The position numbers were made by a program, and so were the translations under genes. DNA of 64,000 bases from the IMG/VR virus record IMGVR_UViG_3300043438_001998, positions 1 through 64,000 of that record; one strand, given 5' to 3'. Below are positions 16,532 through 25,616 of the stretch, piece by piece. Under the pieces are notes generated by a model that ran no database searches, was not told the origin of the DNA, and saw only the letters and a program-made list of their open reading frames with translations. How positions within the stretch are numbered: position 1 is the first letter of the stretch; each line of letters opens with the position of its first letter. This DNA comes from a virus.

Positions 16532-17533
16532 ATGCTGAACTACAAAGATATACGCCGCGTACACCTTGAGATAAGCACCAGGTGTAATGCGGCGTGCCCT
16601 GAATGTCCACGAAATTTTCGTGGTGTTGACATAGTAGACACCTATCCCATATGTGATATGAGTTTAGATCAGGCAAAAAAGATCTTTACAACTTCTTTTT
16701 TATTACAATTAGATCAAATTCTCATCAATGGCAATTACGGTGATTTTATCACTGCACATGATGGTCTGGAGATTGTGGAATATTTTTTAACAGTCAATCC
16801 CAACATAAAAATCATAATCAGCACAAATGCCAGCGGCCGTCCACATATATGGCGTCAATTAGGTGAGCTTGGGGTAGAAGTTCAGTTTAGAATTGATGGA
16901 CTAGCAGATACTCATCATCTGTATAGACAATATACAAACTTTGAATTAATATTGGAGAATGCATTAAAGTTTATACAAGCAGGAGGCTATGCCATATGGG
17001 CAATGATTAAATTTGATCATAACAAACATCAGATATCTCAGGCTGAAATATTATCTAAAGCAATGGGATTTAAAAGATTTGAATTGGTTGATGCTGGTAG
17101 GGACACCACTGTGGTCTTTACTAGAGATAAACAACTTAGTCACGTAATAGGCAATTATCAAGGACCAACAGACTATGATTTATTATATGATCAATATCAA
17201 CAGTATATTAGCAATCCTGACATTACTTTAAAAAAAGTACAAATACAAGAACGAACCATTAAATGTTATTCAAAAGAAAATAAAGAAGTATATGTGTCTG
17301 CCAATGGAGAAATATATCCTTGTTGTTGGTTAGGATTTTATCCTCTTAGTAAACAAGGAAATCCTAGTACGTTTCAGTTACGGCCGTTAATTAAAGAAAA
17401 TAATGCACTTGAATATAGCATAGAACATGCAATCGCATGGTTTAATCAAATTGAGTCTACGTGGAGTAAAACAGTACTAGATGGAAAAATCTATACTTGC
17501 AATGAGACCTGCGGGAGTAGAGCTGTAAGTTGA
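16532..17533 (+). CDS. Radical SAM/SPASM-type protein
   Basis: The radical SAM cluster motif CNAACPEC (CX3CX2C) is at about residues 18-25. The C-terminal part has YVSANGEIYPCCWLGF and CNETCG, resembling a SPASM-type auxiliary cluster region. It would cleave S-adenosylmethionine to start radical chemistry on a peptide or glycan. It is one of four radical SAM proteins in the window. Its 3' end overlaps the convergent nucleotidase gene by 43 bp. Confidence 0.85.
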   Translation: MLNYKDIRRVHLEISTRCNAACPECPRNFRGVDIVDTYPICDMSLDQAKKIFTTSFLLQLDQILINGNYGDFITAHDGLEIVEYFLTVNPNIKIIISTNASGRPHIWRQLGELGVEVQFRIDGLADTHHLYRQYTNFELILENALKFIQAGGYAIWAMIKFDHNKHQISQAEILSKAMGFKRFELVDAGRDTTVVFTRDKQLSHVIGNYQGPTDYDLLYDQYQQYISNPDITLKKVQIQERTIKCYSKENKEVYVSANGEIYPCCWLGFYPLSKQGNPSTFQLRPLIKENNALEYSIEHAIAWFNQIESTWSKTVLDGKIYTCNETCGSRAVS

Positions 17534-17994
17534 TTAACAGTATCCTCATAATCTTTATGCAATATACCTATACCACCAGAGACACGCCATTCTTCAATGT
17601 TGCTTCTCCGATCATCAATTAGTATATCCCCAGGCTGACAATGTTGATGTTTGTCCTTGCTAAAAGGACCAAACATAACAGGTATGGTTGCAAAGTAATT
17701 ACGTGCCCAATACACTTTATCATTGAAAGCCCAGGGCACATCATTACCTTTTGGTACTGCAGTTAGAAATTTAAGATCGTAGTGTGTTTGTTTGCAAAAC
17801 TGTTCACACTGATAAACCAATTGGGTTGCATAAGGAGTTGTTATTAGATCACGATAAAGTCTAGCATTGGTTGCTAGTTTGTACCAAATTTCGTCAGGAT
17901 AGATTCCTTGGCTTGGTGGAACACTCAGGGTGCGAGCAGCGTATTCGTCGAAGTCGGCGACTACGCCGTCCATGTCTAAGTAAAGTGTTGGCAT
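17491..17994 (-). CDS. HAD-family 5'(3')-deoxyribonucleotidase-like phosphatase
   Basis: The N-terminal LYLDMDGVVADFDEYA is HAD motif I (DxDGVxADF) typical of 5'(3')-deoxyribonucleotidases. Motif III/IV is GDILIDDRRSNIEEW. It likely removes phosphate from nucleotides during host DNA recycling. The stop region overlaps the end of the plus-strand radical SAM gene. Confidence 0.82.
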   Translation of the reverse strand: MPTLYLDMDGVVADFDEYAARTLSVPPSQGIYPDEIWYKLATNARLYRDLITTPYATQLVYQCEQFCKQTHYDLKFLTAVPKGNDVPWAFNDKVYWARNYFATIPVMFGPFSKDKHQHCQPGDILIDDRRSNIEEWRVSGGIGILHKDYEDTVNQLTALLPQVSLQV

Positions 17995-18231
17995 TTATTT
18001 TTTAAGTTTTGAATGTAATGCTTGTAGATAATTGGTTTGATTGTTTAACTTATTCTCAAGACGCTGTACTGTGTCTTTTAGTCTATGTACATCACTGGAC
18101 AACATATTAATAACTGTTTCTTGGTCACGCAATTTCACTTGATGAGTCATTAGATTAGGGCGCGGTGGTGCGTTAGGATCAACAGCACGTTTTTTCTTAG
18201 ACCGCATGGCCTTAAACAATTTTGGGTTCAT
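17995..18231 (-). CDS. Small coiled-coil protein
   Basis: The 78-residue protein has a basic N-terminus (MRSKKKRAVDP) and a leucine-rich coiled coil (about 35-78: INMLSSDVHRLKDTVQRLEN). It is directly adjacent to the nucleotidase gene. It could be a DNA-associated or oligomerising adaptor. Unrecognised. Confidence 0.6.
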   Translation of the reverse strand: MNPKLFKAMRSKKKRAVDPNAPPRPNLMTHQVKLRDQETVINMLSSDVHRLKDTVQRLENKLNNQTNYLQALHSKLKK

Positions 18232-18240
18232 ATATAGTAT

Positions 18241-19380
18241 TTACTCCTTTAACAAAGCCGTTAGTTTTGGTAAGTAATCATTTATGTTCAAATTTCTAAA
18301 CTCCTTTGTAAGATTGATTTCTTCAAAAAATTTATTCCGCATAGACGATGAGTAATTTACTGTTTTAATATAATCAACTAAAAATGATAAATTAAAGTTT
18401 ATTTCCTGCAAATATGTAATTATACTATGCTTTTCTTTATCATTGAATATTTGTAGAGAGTAATGCAACGGATATTCGCAAAATATCCATGCAGGTTCAA
18501 TTTTTAGTTCTTGCACTAATTCGATAACAGGATCCAAATACAATATGTTTAACGCACTTATTACAGTATGAGTATTAAAACTGATGTTAGATTCACGCAA
18601 AAATTTAATATTATTTAAAACAGCATCCCAACTACCTGTAGTTCTAATGTAATAAAATTGCTCTTTGGTGGCATCTAAGCTTAATGTGATATGTACTTTT
18701 TTAAATTTCTTAAGTGTATCGTGCATTTTACCATGAATTTCTACAGTTCCGTTAGAAGTGTAATATAAGGTACAATTTGATGAGTTGCCGTCACTAATAA
18801 TCTTTTCTAATATCTTCAGATGACTTAAATTTAAGAAAGGTTCACCGCCCATAATAGATACTTTTTCGACTGAACTAAAATCTTCGTTACAAACATTCTC
18901 TAATAGAGATTGTGTGTATCCGGCACCTGTATATTTTTTATTTGGGAATAATTTCTTATGCTTCCATTCATCCTCAATCCAATGACTAGAACTTGACCAT
19001 GATCCGCAGGTCCTGCAGGCCAAGTTACAATTGATCCCGCTATTAATTACTAAATTTTTTATTTTCTTATCAACGATCTGTTTGTTGTATGTGTCATGTA
19101 ATTGTTCCAAGGTTGGATTATCATCTTGAAATAGCGCATATTGCCGTAAACTTGTTATTCCGTTGTTCTCATCGTCCCAGCACCCGCTACATTCAACACT
19201 TTTTATTCCTTTTAAAATATTTTTTTGGATATTCACAACTGTAGGAGAATTAATTAGGTTATGGAACGTTATGTTTTTTTGTCCTGGTATCGAAACCTCG
19301 CAACAAATGTTTGATAATCGATGATCAAATCCACCAAAGGCATTGGTGCAATAGGTGTTAAGATTTAATTTGTCTGTCAT
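18241..19380 (-). CDS. Radical SAM protein with N- and C-terminal twitch-like regions
   Basis: The cluster motif NCNLACRTCGS (CX3CX2C) is near residue 118, far from the N-terminus. An earlier Cys-rich block (ICCEVSIPG, ECSGCWDDE) could bind an auxiliary cluster. The layout matches the protein at 54941-56041 (SIMGGEPFLN versus HFNGGEPFMT). Peptide or nucleotide-sugar modification is conceivable. The gene is AT-rich relative to its neighbours, which suggests acquisition. Confidence 0.8.
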   Translation of the reverse strand: MTDKLNLNTYCTNAFGGFDHRLSNICCEVSIPGQKNITFHNLINSPTVVNIQKNILKGIKSVECSGCWDDENNGITSLRQYALFQDDNPTLEQLHDTYNKQIVDKKIKNLVINSGINCNLACRTCGSWSSSSHWIEDEWKHKKLFPNKKYTGAGYTQSLLENVCNEDFSSVEKVSIMGGEPFLNLSHLKILEKIISDGNSSNCTLYYTSNGTVEIHGKMHDTLKKFKKVHITLSLDATKEQFYYIRTTGSWDAVLNNIKFLRESNISFNTHTVISALNILYLDPVIELVQELKIEPAWIFCEYPLHYSLQIFNDKEKHSIITYLQEINFNLSFLVDYIKTVNYSSSMRNKFFEEINLTKEFRNLNINDYLPKLTALLKE

Positions 19381-19700
19381 ATGTAATACTTATCACTGGG
19401 TATGCTAGGAAACTTGATTGCAACTACGCTGGTATCTTCTAGATATTCAGCATAATAATGTTCTCCAGGCTCGGACATATAAATATCGCCAGCAGCAAAC
19501 TCTACATTGTTGATAATCATACGACCACTGGTAATCAGCTGCAACTCTGTTATCACACGGTGGTAGTGAGGAGTGTCCTTTGTACCGGCAGCATTGCTCT
19601 GCCAACACACTTCAAAGTCTTTGGTTCTAACAGCAGCACCATCAAAATCTCCAACGAACCAACCTCTAGCACCCAACTCACTGAGTTTCAATTTCTTCAT
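19377..19700 (-). CDS. Cupin-like protein
   Basis: Start chosen at ATG 19700 (MKKLKLSELG); a longer frame to 19760 would overlap the upstream gene further. The protein has cupin strands with DTPHYHRVITELQLITSGRM, metal-type His residues in HYHR, then GDIYMSEPGEHYYAE. It is a small single-domain cupin, 107 residues. Sugar-nucleotide epimerase/isomerase-like or sensor roles are typical of the fold. Confidence 0.72.
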   Translation of the reverse strand: MKKLKLSELGARGWFVGDFDGAAVRTKDFEVCWQSNAAGTKDTPHYHRVITELQLITSGRMIINNVEFAAGDIYMSEPGEHYYAEYLEDTSVVAIKFPSIPSDKYYI

Positions 19701-20052
19701 GCCGGCCTGCGTCAACTTCTGATTGCATTTCATCCAACATCCGATTAAAGTATTTGGCATCCAAATTGGTCATCACTTCGGTCACGTACTTGTGATAACC
19801 CTTGAAGAAATATTTAAACATCTCATTGAAGTCCTTGTTGTTGTTAAACCCGTTACGCTCAACTGTTTTTGTTGATAGGTTTAACACAACTTTGGCACTG
19901 ACATCTTTGTTGCGCAGTTTGGTTTGTATTGCCACTTGCTCGTCATATTGATGATTGGCCGGATCTTTCATATACCCTGGAATATAAGTTTTCTTGGGAT
20001 CTCGCGGCTTTGTTACATAGTTGGCTACAAGGTAAATTGATTTTGTCTTCAT
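19678..20052 (-). CDS. Conserved phage hypothetical protein
   Basis: The 124-residue protein begins MKTKSIYLVANYVTKPRDP and includes GYMKDPANHQYDEQVAI, a pattern familiar from T4-type environmental phages. It lies in the metabolic operon between the radical SAM enzyme and the cupin. No catalytic motif is visible. Function unknown. Confidence 0.6.
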   Translation of the reverse strand: MKTKSIYLVANYVTKPRDPKKTYIPGYMKDPANHQYDEQVAIQTKLRNKDVSAKVVLNLSTKTVERNGFNNNKDFNEMFKYFFKGYHKYVTEVMTNLDAKYFNRMLDEMQSEVDAGRHEEIETQ

Positions 20053-20055
20053 AGA

Positions 20056-21486
20056 TTATTTAAGATAAGTTTTAAGATTTTCGTTCCACTCAATAAGTTT
20101 TGTTTCTAGTCTATCTAGTGGCCATTTTTGCCTTCTTGCTTCGGTTAATATGTTTATTGTTCGCTGGTAGCGTTCTGCTACAGTAAAATCTTTATTTTTT
20201 TTGCTACGATAAAATAATACTTTGTTTGCAGTTTGATTTTTAACATCGTCTGTATAATACAAATTGGGGTCAGCAGACAGTCTAGTATCAGCTAGTAGTC
20301 CTGGGTGTCCGTTTATTGCTGCAGATGAGATAGTGCCATCTGCAACATATGGCCGCCATCTTTTAAAAATTTCAAGATATTCTAAATGTTCTTGACTGGT
20401 TTCGGACGGCCATGTGGTCATTAACTGAAATTGATTTGTTAACCCTACTCTGCTGCAGTTTTCTAGATGCCAATCTACGTCTTCGTTAGTAAATTTTTTA
20501 TCCATTTCAAATCTTATACGATCAACGCCAGTCTCTATGCCTACATTAAGAAAGAAACCACCGGAGTTCTTAATCATATCAAACACCTCTTTGCTATGAC
20601 TGGCACTAGGTCTTATGATAAAGAATCCGCTCCATTTAAAATTACGTGCATCAGGGTAATTATTCAAAGTTGCGCAAAATTTGCTAAATTCTTTTAGACT
20701 ACCGTTAAGTAAACTATCTGCAAAATAGAAATTTTTAGTGCCATGAGTTTCGTAGTATCTAATCATTTCCTGCGCTATGCTACTACCTTTTCTATAACGA
20801 TATTTAGGCCAATATTTTTCTATATCACAAAACGTACATTTCTTAACGCACCCCCTGCTGCCATAAACATAAAAATCGCGCTCGTTATTGGGATAATCGT
20901 ACATATCTAGGTTATAATAGTTATAGTTTGGTAGCGGTAAAACCTCAATATCTTCAATTTGCTTGGCTGGGATCCCATTAATACCGGGGTATTTGGTATT
21001 ACCTTTAAATAATTCTACTAAACATATTTCGCCCTCGCCTTGTATGTAATAGTCTACTAAATTCTTATTATACAATAACTCACCGCAAGTTTCCAGATTA
21101 AATTTAAATTCAGTGCCTGGCCCACCTACAACAATTTTTGCTCTAGTTTTTCCTTTTAGCCACTTACACAAATCATAGAGACTAGCAAAGTCAAACATTG
21201 TCAACTGTGACAACAAGATCCAGTCAACGTCTAGAGTACTAGCAGTAAGATTATATTCATACAGATATTCTGGTACTATGTCAATATCGTACACAAATGA
21301 ATATGTTTTCTTTTTATTTTGCCACCATAAATTTTCATTATCGCGAAATAAATTTATATTTAAGTCTATAGCATGAACTTCGTGCCCGTTCTGTCTGGCT
21401 ACCTCGCAGAGAATTGCTCCAGCAATTGGTGGCCGATGGGGTTCAAGGTAAGGTGTGTTTATTACTAGCGTCTTTGTTTTTTGCAT
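20056..21486 (-). CDS. B12-binding-domain radical SAM protein
   Basis: Residues 1-180 form a Rossmann-type region typical of B12-binding radical SAM enzymes (LVINTPYLEPHRPPIAGAI, AKIVVGGPGTEF, YYIQGEGE). The radical SAM motif GCVKKCTFCD (CX3CX2C) is near residue 210, then NVGIETGVDRIR. Such enzymes often methylate unactivated carbons. At 476 residues the length is full. Its start lies 44 bp inside the preceding gene. Confidence 0.85.
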   Translation of the reverse strand: MQKTKTLVINTPYLEPHRPPIAGAILCEVARQNGHEVHAIDLNINLFRDNENLWWQNKKKTYSFVYDIDIVPEYLYEYNLTASTLDVDWILLSQLTMFDFASLYDLCKWLKGKTRAKIVVGGPGTEFKFNLETCGELLYNKNLVDYYIQGEGEICLVELFKGNTKYPGINGIPAKQIEDIEVLPLPNYNYYNLDMYDYPNNERDFYVYGSRGCVKKCTFCDIEKYWPKYRYRKGSSIAQEMIRYYETHGTKNFYFADSLLNGSLKEFSKFCATLNNYPDARNFKWSGFFIIRPSASHSKEVFDMIKNSGGFFLNVGIETGVDRIRFEMDKKFTNEDVDWHLENCSRVGLTNQFQLMTTWPSETSQEHLEYLEIFKRWRPYVADGTISSAAINGHPGLLADTRLSADPNLYYTDDVKNQTANKVLFYRSKKNKDFTVAERYQRTINILTEARRQKWPLDRLETKLIEWNENLKTYLK

Positions 21487-22039
21487 TATCTACCAATTGC
21501 TGTAGTTGGTCTAATAGAACATCAATATTTATATCATCATATTTGTAAACATAGTTATTAATAAAAGGAAGACCACTTTGTTTATCTTTGGACGTAGTTA
21601 CTATATCCGCTTCTCGTAAATTCTGCACCCAATCGTAAAATGGTTCAGAGTATGTAATTTTAATAACTCCATTAACACCCATAAATCCATGGGTTAATTC
21701 ATGTGGACTACCATCATACTTCTGTAAAGCTAATTTTCTAATTAAAAAATTTAGATTGCATTTATTAATACCCACACCAGTTATTTTTATATATTGATCT
21801 CTAAGAATGGTACCGCGATCATCAATTAATGTGTCCCATATTTTTGGACCAAATCTTTTGTTAGTGTAATGTAATTCAATTTGATTATGATCCAACGAGT
21901 CAAAGCTTAAATTAATAATTTGAGAATCTTGAACAAATTCTTCAAATAATTTTTTTTTGTTTATTATTATTTGTAATAAAGGCCATTGATGATCATAGGC
22001 ACATCTGGCTTCAATGGCCAATATCAAATTAGATTGCAT
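21443..22039 (-). CDS. Beta-sandwich-like protein, paralogue of 3066-3530
   Basis: The 198-residue protein shares layout with 3066-3530: PLLQIIINKKKLFEEF, INLSFDSLDHNQIELHYTNK, GFMGVNGVIKITYSEPFYDW. I see no enzymatic motif. Because these modules recur, they may be carbohydrate-binding-like decoration domains or intracellular adaptors. Overlaps clamp loader gene stop by one base. Confidence 0.55.
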   Translation of the reverse strand: MQSNLILAIEARCAYDHQWPLLQIIINKKKLFEEFVQDSQIINLSFDSLDHNQIELHYTNKRFGPKIWDTLIDDRGTILRDQYIKITGVGINKCNLNFLIRKLALQKYDGSPHELTHGFMGVNGVIKITYSEPFYDWVQNLREADIVTTSKDKQSGLPFINNYVYKYDDINIDVLLDQLQQLVDNAKNKDASNKHTLP

Positions 22040-22962
22040 TACACAATTTGACTAAGTTCTACTAAGGTTGCTGATAGGTTGATTTCAGGGTCAGCAACCA
22101 ATGGTGCAGTTGCTAGTCCTTTACGAATAATTTTAATTGCTTCGTCTTGTTGCTCTGGAGTTTTACCCCATAGTTCCAGATTATGATACATCCAGGTAAA
22201 CACTTCTTCCATCTCCTCGGGAGAAGTATGTGTGCATAACATGGTACGTGCTTCACGCACTTTACCTGTTTTGAACAAATCTACCACGGCCAATTTATGA
22301 TCGGCTGTACCAGCATCGCCGCTGCTTTTTGACACAGTCAACGTACCACTCACACTATTTCCTTGCAGTAGCTTTAAACAACTACGTAAATCAGGATACG
22401 TGGCACGAACATAACTGTCAATGGTATCTAAGTCAAACTCAACACTTTCGTGCACCAGCACTGTGGCCGCTCTTGCAGTAAATTCATTCATATCAGTTTT
22501 GTCAATCACAAATTGCTGACAACGACTTTTCAACGGCGTAATAATTTTATGTGCAAGATTACATGTCAAAATAAATCTGGCTTGAGCAGCATAAGTTTCC
22601 ATTAATCCGCGCAACAAGGCCTGTGCATTATGCGACAAATAATCTGCTTCATCCAACAACACAATCTTTAACTCACCAAATGGCATAGTACTAACAAAGC
22701 CTTCGATTTGTTTTTTTAAGAAATCGACTCCGTTGTCTCTTGATGCATTGACCTGTAAGAAATCATATGGATCAATGTCTAGACTGTTTACTAGAATTTT
22801 TGCTAGAGTGGTTTTACCTGTGCCAGCTGGCCCAACAAACAACAGATGCGGAATACTCTTTTCCTTGATAAAATACTCAATCTGTTCCCGTTGTCCGGGA
22901 TCAGTGAATACATACCCATCTATTGTTTTAGGGCGATACTTTTCAGTCCAAAGTTCTTTCAT
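22039..22962 (-). CDS. 44: Clamp loader large subunit (gp44-like AAA+)
   Basis: The protein starts LWTEKYRPKTIDGYVF, the RFC-box opening of clamp loaders. Walker A is FVGPAGTGKTTLA, Walker B IVLLDEADYLS, and the sensor/SRC motif is PLKSRCQQF. At 307 residues it matches T4 gp44. It loads the sliding clamp onto primer-template for phage DNA polymerase. The small subunit and clamp are not in the window. Confidence 0.92.
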   Translation of the reverse strand: MKELWTEKYRPKTIDGYVFTDPGQREQIEYFIKEKSIPHLLFVGPAGTGKTTLAKILVNSLDIDPYDFLQVNASRDNGVDFLKKQIEGFVSTMPFGELKIVLLDEADYLSHNAQALLRGLMETYAAQARFILTCNLAHKIITPLKSRCQQFVIDKTDMNEFTARAATVLVHESVEFDLDTIDSYVRATYPDLRSCLKLLQGNSVSGTLTVSKSSGDAGTADHKLAVVDLFKTGKVREARTMLCTHTSPEEMEEVFTWMYHNLELWGKTPEQQDEAIKIIRKGLATAPLVADPEINLSATLVELSQIV

Positions 22963-23747
22963 AGATTATCTCGATGTACGCAGACTAAATCCTCGCTACG
23001 AATGCTAGGGTCTGCAGGTTCCATTGTTTCTGGGTCAAATGCTTGGTATCCGGCTTCGTCAATCACTTGAAATAATTCTGCAGTATCTGCAGCACTATAT
23101 GCACCAAACCATTCCGTAAACAACACTGGTTTATATTTTTGCAAAAATGCTCGGCTGTTACGTATAATTTCAATATCGTGCCCTTCTGTATCTGTTTTCA
23201 CAAACCCAATATTGGCAATTTCTTCTGCTGTCAGATACTTGTTGCACATTGATTCCAAGGTCATTCCTGACACAGTAATACTTTCACCGCTCATTCCTGC
23301 CACACGTTGGGTTGTTTCAGCATCCCAAGTTTCACCAACAAGACCGCCGTTGCACATGGCATTCTGATGATCTTTGAATGTGAGTCCTTCAGCGTTCTGA
23401 TTTGTCACTGCTTCAGTGGCAATTACAAAATTTCCTAGATGACTGTTAACCGCACAGTTAAACTGCAAGTAAGGTAGTATAACAGGATTAGGCTCAACTG
23501 TCAACACAGTAGCACGACACTGTGACATCATTGGGATGGCAGTATCGCCACTGTGCCCTCCAATGTCAATCACAGTCATACCGGGTTTGATCCAGGTTGA
23601 CCAATGATTTTTTACCATATAATAGTCAAATATTGTTTGAAAGTCTGGTACACGTTCTCTTGGATGATCCATTTCAAACCAAAAACAACTCTCGCCGTCG
23701 GCAAGGTCTAATTTGTATCCTGTGCGTAATTTAACTGATGTTTGCAT
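22959..23747 (-). CDS. FkbM-family methyltransferase
   Basis: SAM-binding motif VIDIGGHSGDTAIPM follows residue 55, then VLTVEPNPV and the FkbM block FVKTDTEGHDIEIIR. FkbM enzymes O-methylate sugars or small molecules. It overlaps gp44 by 4 bp, so a metabolic gene is embedded in the replication operon. Acceptor unknown. Confidence 0.85.
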   Translation of the reverse strand: MQTSVKLRTGYKLDLADGESCFWFEMDHPRERVPDFQTIFDYYMVKNHWSTWIKPGMTVIDIGGHSGDTAIPMMSQCRATVLTVEPNPVILPYLQFNCAVNSHLGNFVIATEAVTNQNAEGLTFKDHQNAMCNGGLVGETWDAETTQRVAGMSGESITVSGMTLESMCNKYLTAEEIANIGFVKTDTEGHDIEIIRNSRAFLQKYKPVLFTEWFGAYSAADTAELFQVIDEAGYQAFDPETMEPADPSIRSEDLVCVHRDNL

Positions 23748-24010
23748 TATACTATCTCCTCAATGATTCCTAGAACTTCTGCTACCACAATACACACACC
23801 AGCTAACCAAAAGTTACCGGTCATTAGCACACCGCCGGCAAATATTCTAATTGCACTTTTGGCTAGGCTGACACGAAAATGTCCCAGACTGGGATCTTTG
23901 GGTTGAACAGCCAACAGTGGCGGATGGTGCGGGCATCTGCCCTGGTTAAAATCGCATGTTGGACTGTAAGGTTTACGACAAATAGCGCATTTGGATGATT
24001 TGGTGCTCAC
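23747..24010 (-). CDS. Small protein with Cys/His cluster and TM segment
   Basis: The N-terminal half carries CAICRKPYSPTCD and RCPHHPP, a possible zinc-binding cluster. The C-terminal half holds one or two hydrophobic helices (IFAGGVLMTGNFWLAGVCIV). Located between GroES-like and FkbM genes with overlaps. The function is unknown. Confidence 0.55.
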   Translation of the reverse strand: MSTKSSKCAICRKPYSPTCDFNQGRCPHHPPLLAVQPKDPSLGHFRVSLAKSAIRIFAGGVLMTGNFWLAGVCIVVAEVLGIIEEIV

Positions 24011-24417
24011 AATGATTTACGCTCCGCTGGCACAGCGGTTGAGATTGTTTCATCAGTGTCAGGTTGTTCGTCGCTGACAAATATAATTGCCGTTGGATCT
24101 GCTCTGCGTATTACAAATTCTTCATGGTCTTTTTCAATTTTAAGACCACGGCTCCAGCGCCCATGTTCTACCAGAATCCACTGCCCAACTTTGACATCAT
24201 GTTGGGTAGGACCAACAGCGTACACTTGACCCCAACGTGGACGAATACCATCGGTCTTTCCGTCGTCTCCGAGTAAAATAACTCCACTGCTTAATTTGCG
24301 TCCGGTAAAGTCCATGTCTTTTACAATGACTGAATCTCTTAACGGTGTAATTTTACCATCTATTTCAATGGTATGTTGATATCCACGTTTTTGATCAAAC
24401 GGATTTGTGACTGCCAT
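24007..24417 (-). CDS. GroES-like co-chaperonin (T4 gp31-type candidate)
   Basis: The core reads ITPLRDSVIVKDMDFTGRKL, then SGVILLGDDGK, then RPRWGQVYAVGPTQHDVKVG and WILVEHGRW, matching the Cpn10 beta-barrel layout. The mobile loop would be the GRKLSSGVILL region. T4 gp31 replaces GroES to fold the phage capsid protein inside GroEL; a similar role is inferred. At 136 residues it is longer than GroES, with an acidic tail. Confidence 0.8.
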   Translation of the reverse strand: MAVTNPFDQKRGYQHTIEIDGKITPLRDSVIVKDMDFTGRKLSSGVILLGDDGKTDGIRPRWGQVYAVGPTQHDVKVGQWILVEHGRWSRGLKIEKDHEEFVIRRADPTAIIFVSDEQPDTDETISTAVPAERKSL

Positions 24418-24429
24418 TTTTTCCTCTTT

Positions 24430-24840
24430 TTAAATTCGTTGTGGTCCAGGTTCTACAGGTTGTTCTTGTTCGGCTGGTTTGTTTTTTGCTACCGAGTCTG
24501 CTAGGCTGCCTCTCAACGGTCTTTTTTGTGTATCAGTTGGGGGTGCAGGATCAGTGTTCTCGTCAACGTCTGCTGCAACTTCGACCCAGTCATCGGTAAG
24601 ATCCTTCTTGGGTACTCGCTTGTGCGATTCTGGCACATAGTCTGTTGCTACTGGAGTGTTTAATTTGTAATAATCTGCCATGGCCTTGTGCTTGGGCACT
24701 TCAACTGTGCCGCCAGGTCCCAATTGATCGCCTTTGGCGTTCACTTTCATGTTTCCCACTGCAATTGTGCTTTCGTTTTGAGCAATAATTGCGTCAATAT
24801 TTACACGTTTTCCATTTGCTGTAGTATATACTCTTTTCAT
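24430..24840 (-). CDS. Conserved T4-type phage protein, structural candidate
   Basis: The start MKRVYTTANGKRVNIDAI and the segment AVGNMKVNAKGDQLGPGG are conserved features of a small protein in T4-type cyanophages and relatives. The C-terminal half is Pro/Asp/Glu-rich and disordered-looking. No enzyme motif. A virion role is inferred from memory of similar genes. Confidence 0.6.
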   Translation of the reverse strand: MKRVYTTANGKRVNIDAIIAQNESTIAVGNMKVNAKGDQLGPGGTVEVPKHKAMADYYKLNTPVATDYVPESHKRVPKKDLTDDWVEVAADVDENTDPAPPTDTQKRPLRGSLADSVAKNKPAEQEQPVEPGPQRI

Positions 24841-24864
24841 AGTGTTTCTCCTTGTTAGCGGTAT

Positions 24865-25383
24865 TTACCGTAAAAACTCACTGACATCTAAATCATAATA
24901 CATGCTGTTAATTCGATGAACACCTATTAGGTACAGCACATAACTTGCCACGCTTGATCCACGGCCTACACCCCAGACAATATTATTGGTACGCCAGGTA
25001 TCCACTACGTATTTTAATTGTCGTAGTAAGTCAAATAAATTTCTTTCTTGGTACAATAGTAGTTCTTGGCCCACACGTTGTAATTCTTCTTGTGTTTTAC
25101 ATTGACCCAACACCCACTGTGCAATATCTAAACTCAAATATTCTTCGGGCATGTGCCACAAACTTTGTTGAGTTTGATGAAACACATCAACATCGTAATC
25201 GGGTGGACAAGGGTGATATTCTCCAACCAATGGAAGATCAGCATAGGTACTCTTAACTGCACTGTTGTACTGATCCCAATCTTGTACTAGAAATTTACTA
25301 ACATCAACTTCTGGCCGTTGGTACAATATCTCGCATAGTGTGTTGCTGGTAGCGTAGGCCTGACCAAATTGATCATAATTCAT
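24865..25383 (-). CDS. DNA polymerase III alpha-like fragment
   Basis: The last 40 residues contain WGVGRGSSVASYVLYLIG and end in YDLDVSEFLR, closely matching the GPGRGS...LVAY...LLFERFL segment in the palm of bacterial Pol III alpha. The protein stops where the catalytic Asp residues (PDxDxDF) would follow, so it cannot be a polymerase by itself. Residues 1-130 are helical. It is a stable small gene in an operon with overlaps on both sides, not an obvious pseudogene. Confidence 0.65.
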   Translation of the reverse strand: MNYDQFGQAYATSNTLCEILYQRPEVDVSKFLVQDWDQYNSAVKSTYADLPLVGEYHPCPPDYDVDVFHQTQQSLWHMPEEYLSLDIAQWVLGQCKTQEELQRVGQELLLYQERNLFDLLRQLKYVVDTWRTNNIVWGVGRGSSVASYVLYLIGVHRINSMYYDLDVSEFLR

Positions 25384-25616
25384 TTGATATCAATGATGCC
25401 TTTGAATTTGTCGCCCTTGGCCTCCATTTCCTCTAGCGTTTTACGATTACGATTGTCCATCTCGTAACGATAATTTTCCAGAATCATTTGCATTTGTGGA
25501 ATAATACTAGTAGGACCTGATCTATAAGCCTGATTCATTTTGGACATAAGGTCGTTGTATTTTTTATGAAGATCTTCGTTAGAAAGCCCAGACAAGTCAG
25601 TAACAAGTGGGTGCAT
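25380..25616 (-). CDS. Small conserved phage protein
   Basis: The 78-residue helical protein includes LVTDLSGLSNEDLHKKYNDL and a central helix with QMQMILENYRYEMDNRN. It resembles a small protein conserved next to MazG or replication genes in T4-type phages. Overlaps both neighbours. Function unknown. Confidence 0.6.
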   Translation of the reverse strand: MHPLVTDLSGLSNEDLHKKYNDLMSKMNQAYRSGPTSIIPQMQMILENYRYEMDNRNRKTLEEMEAKGDKFKGIIDIK

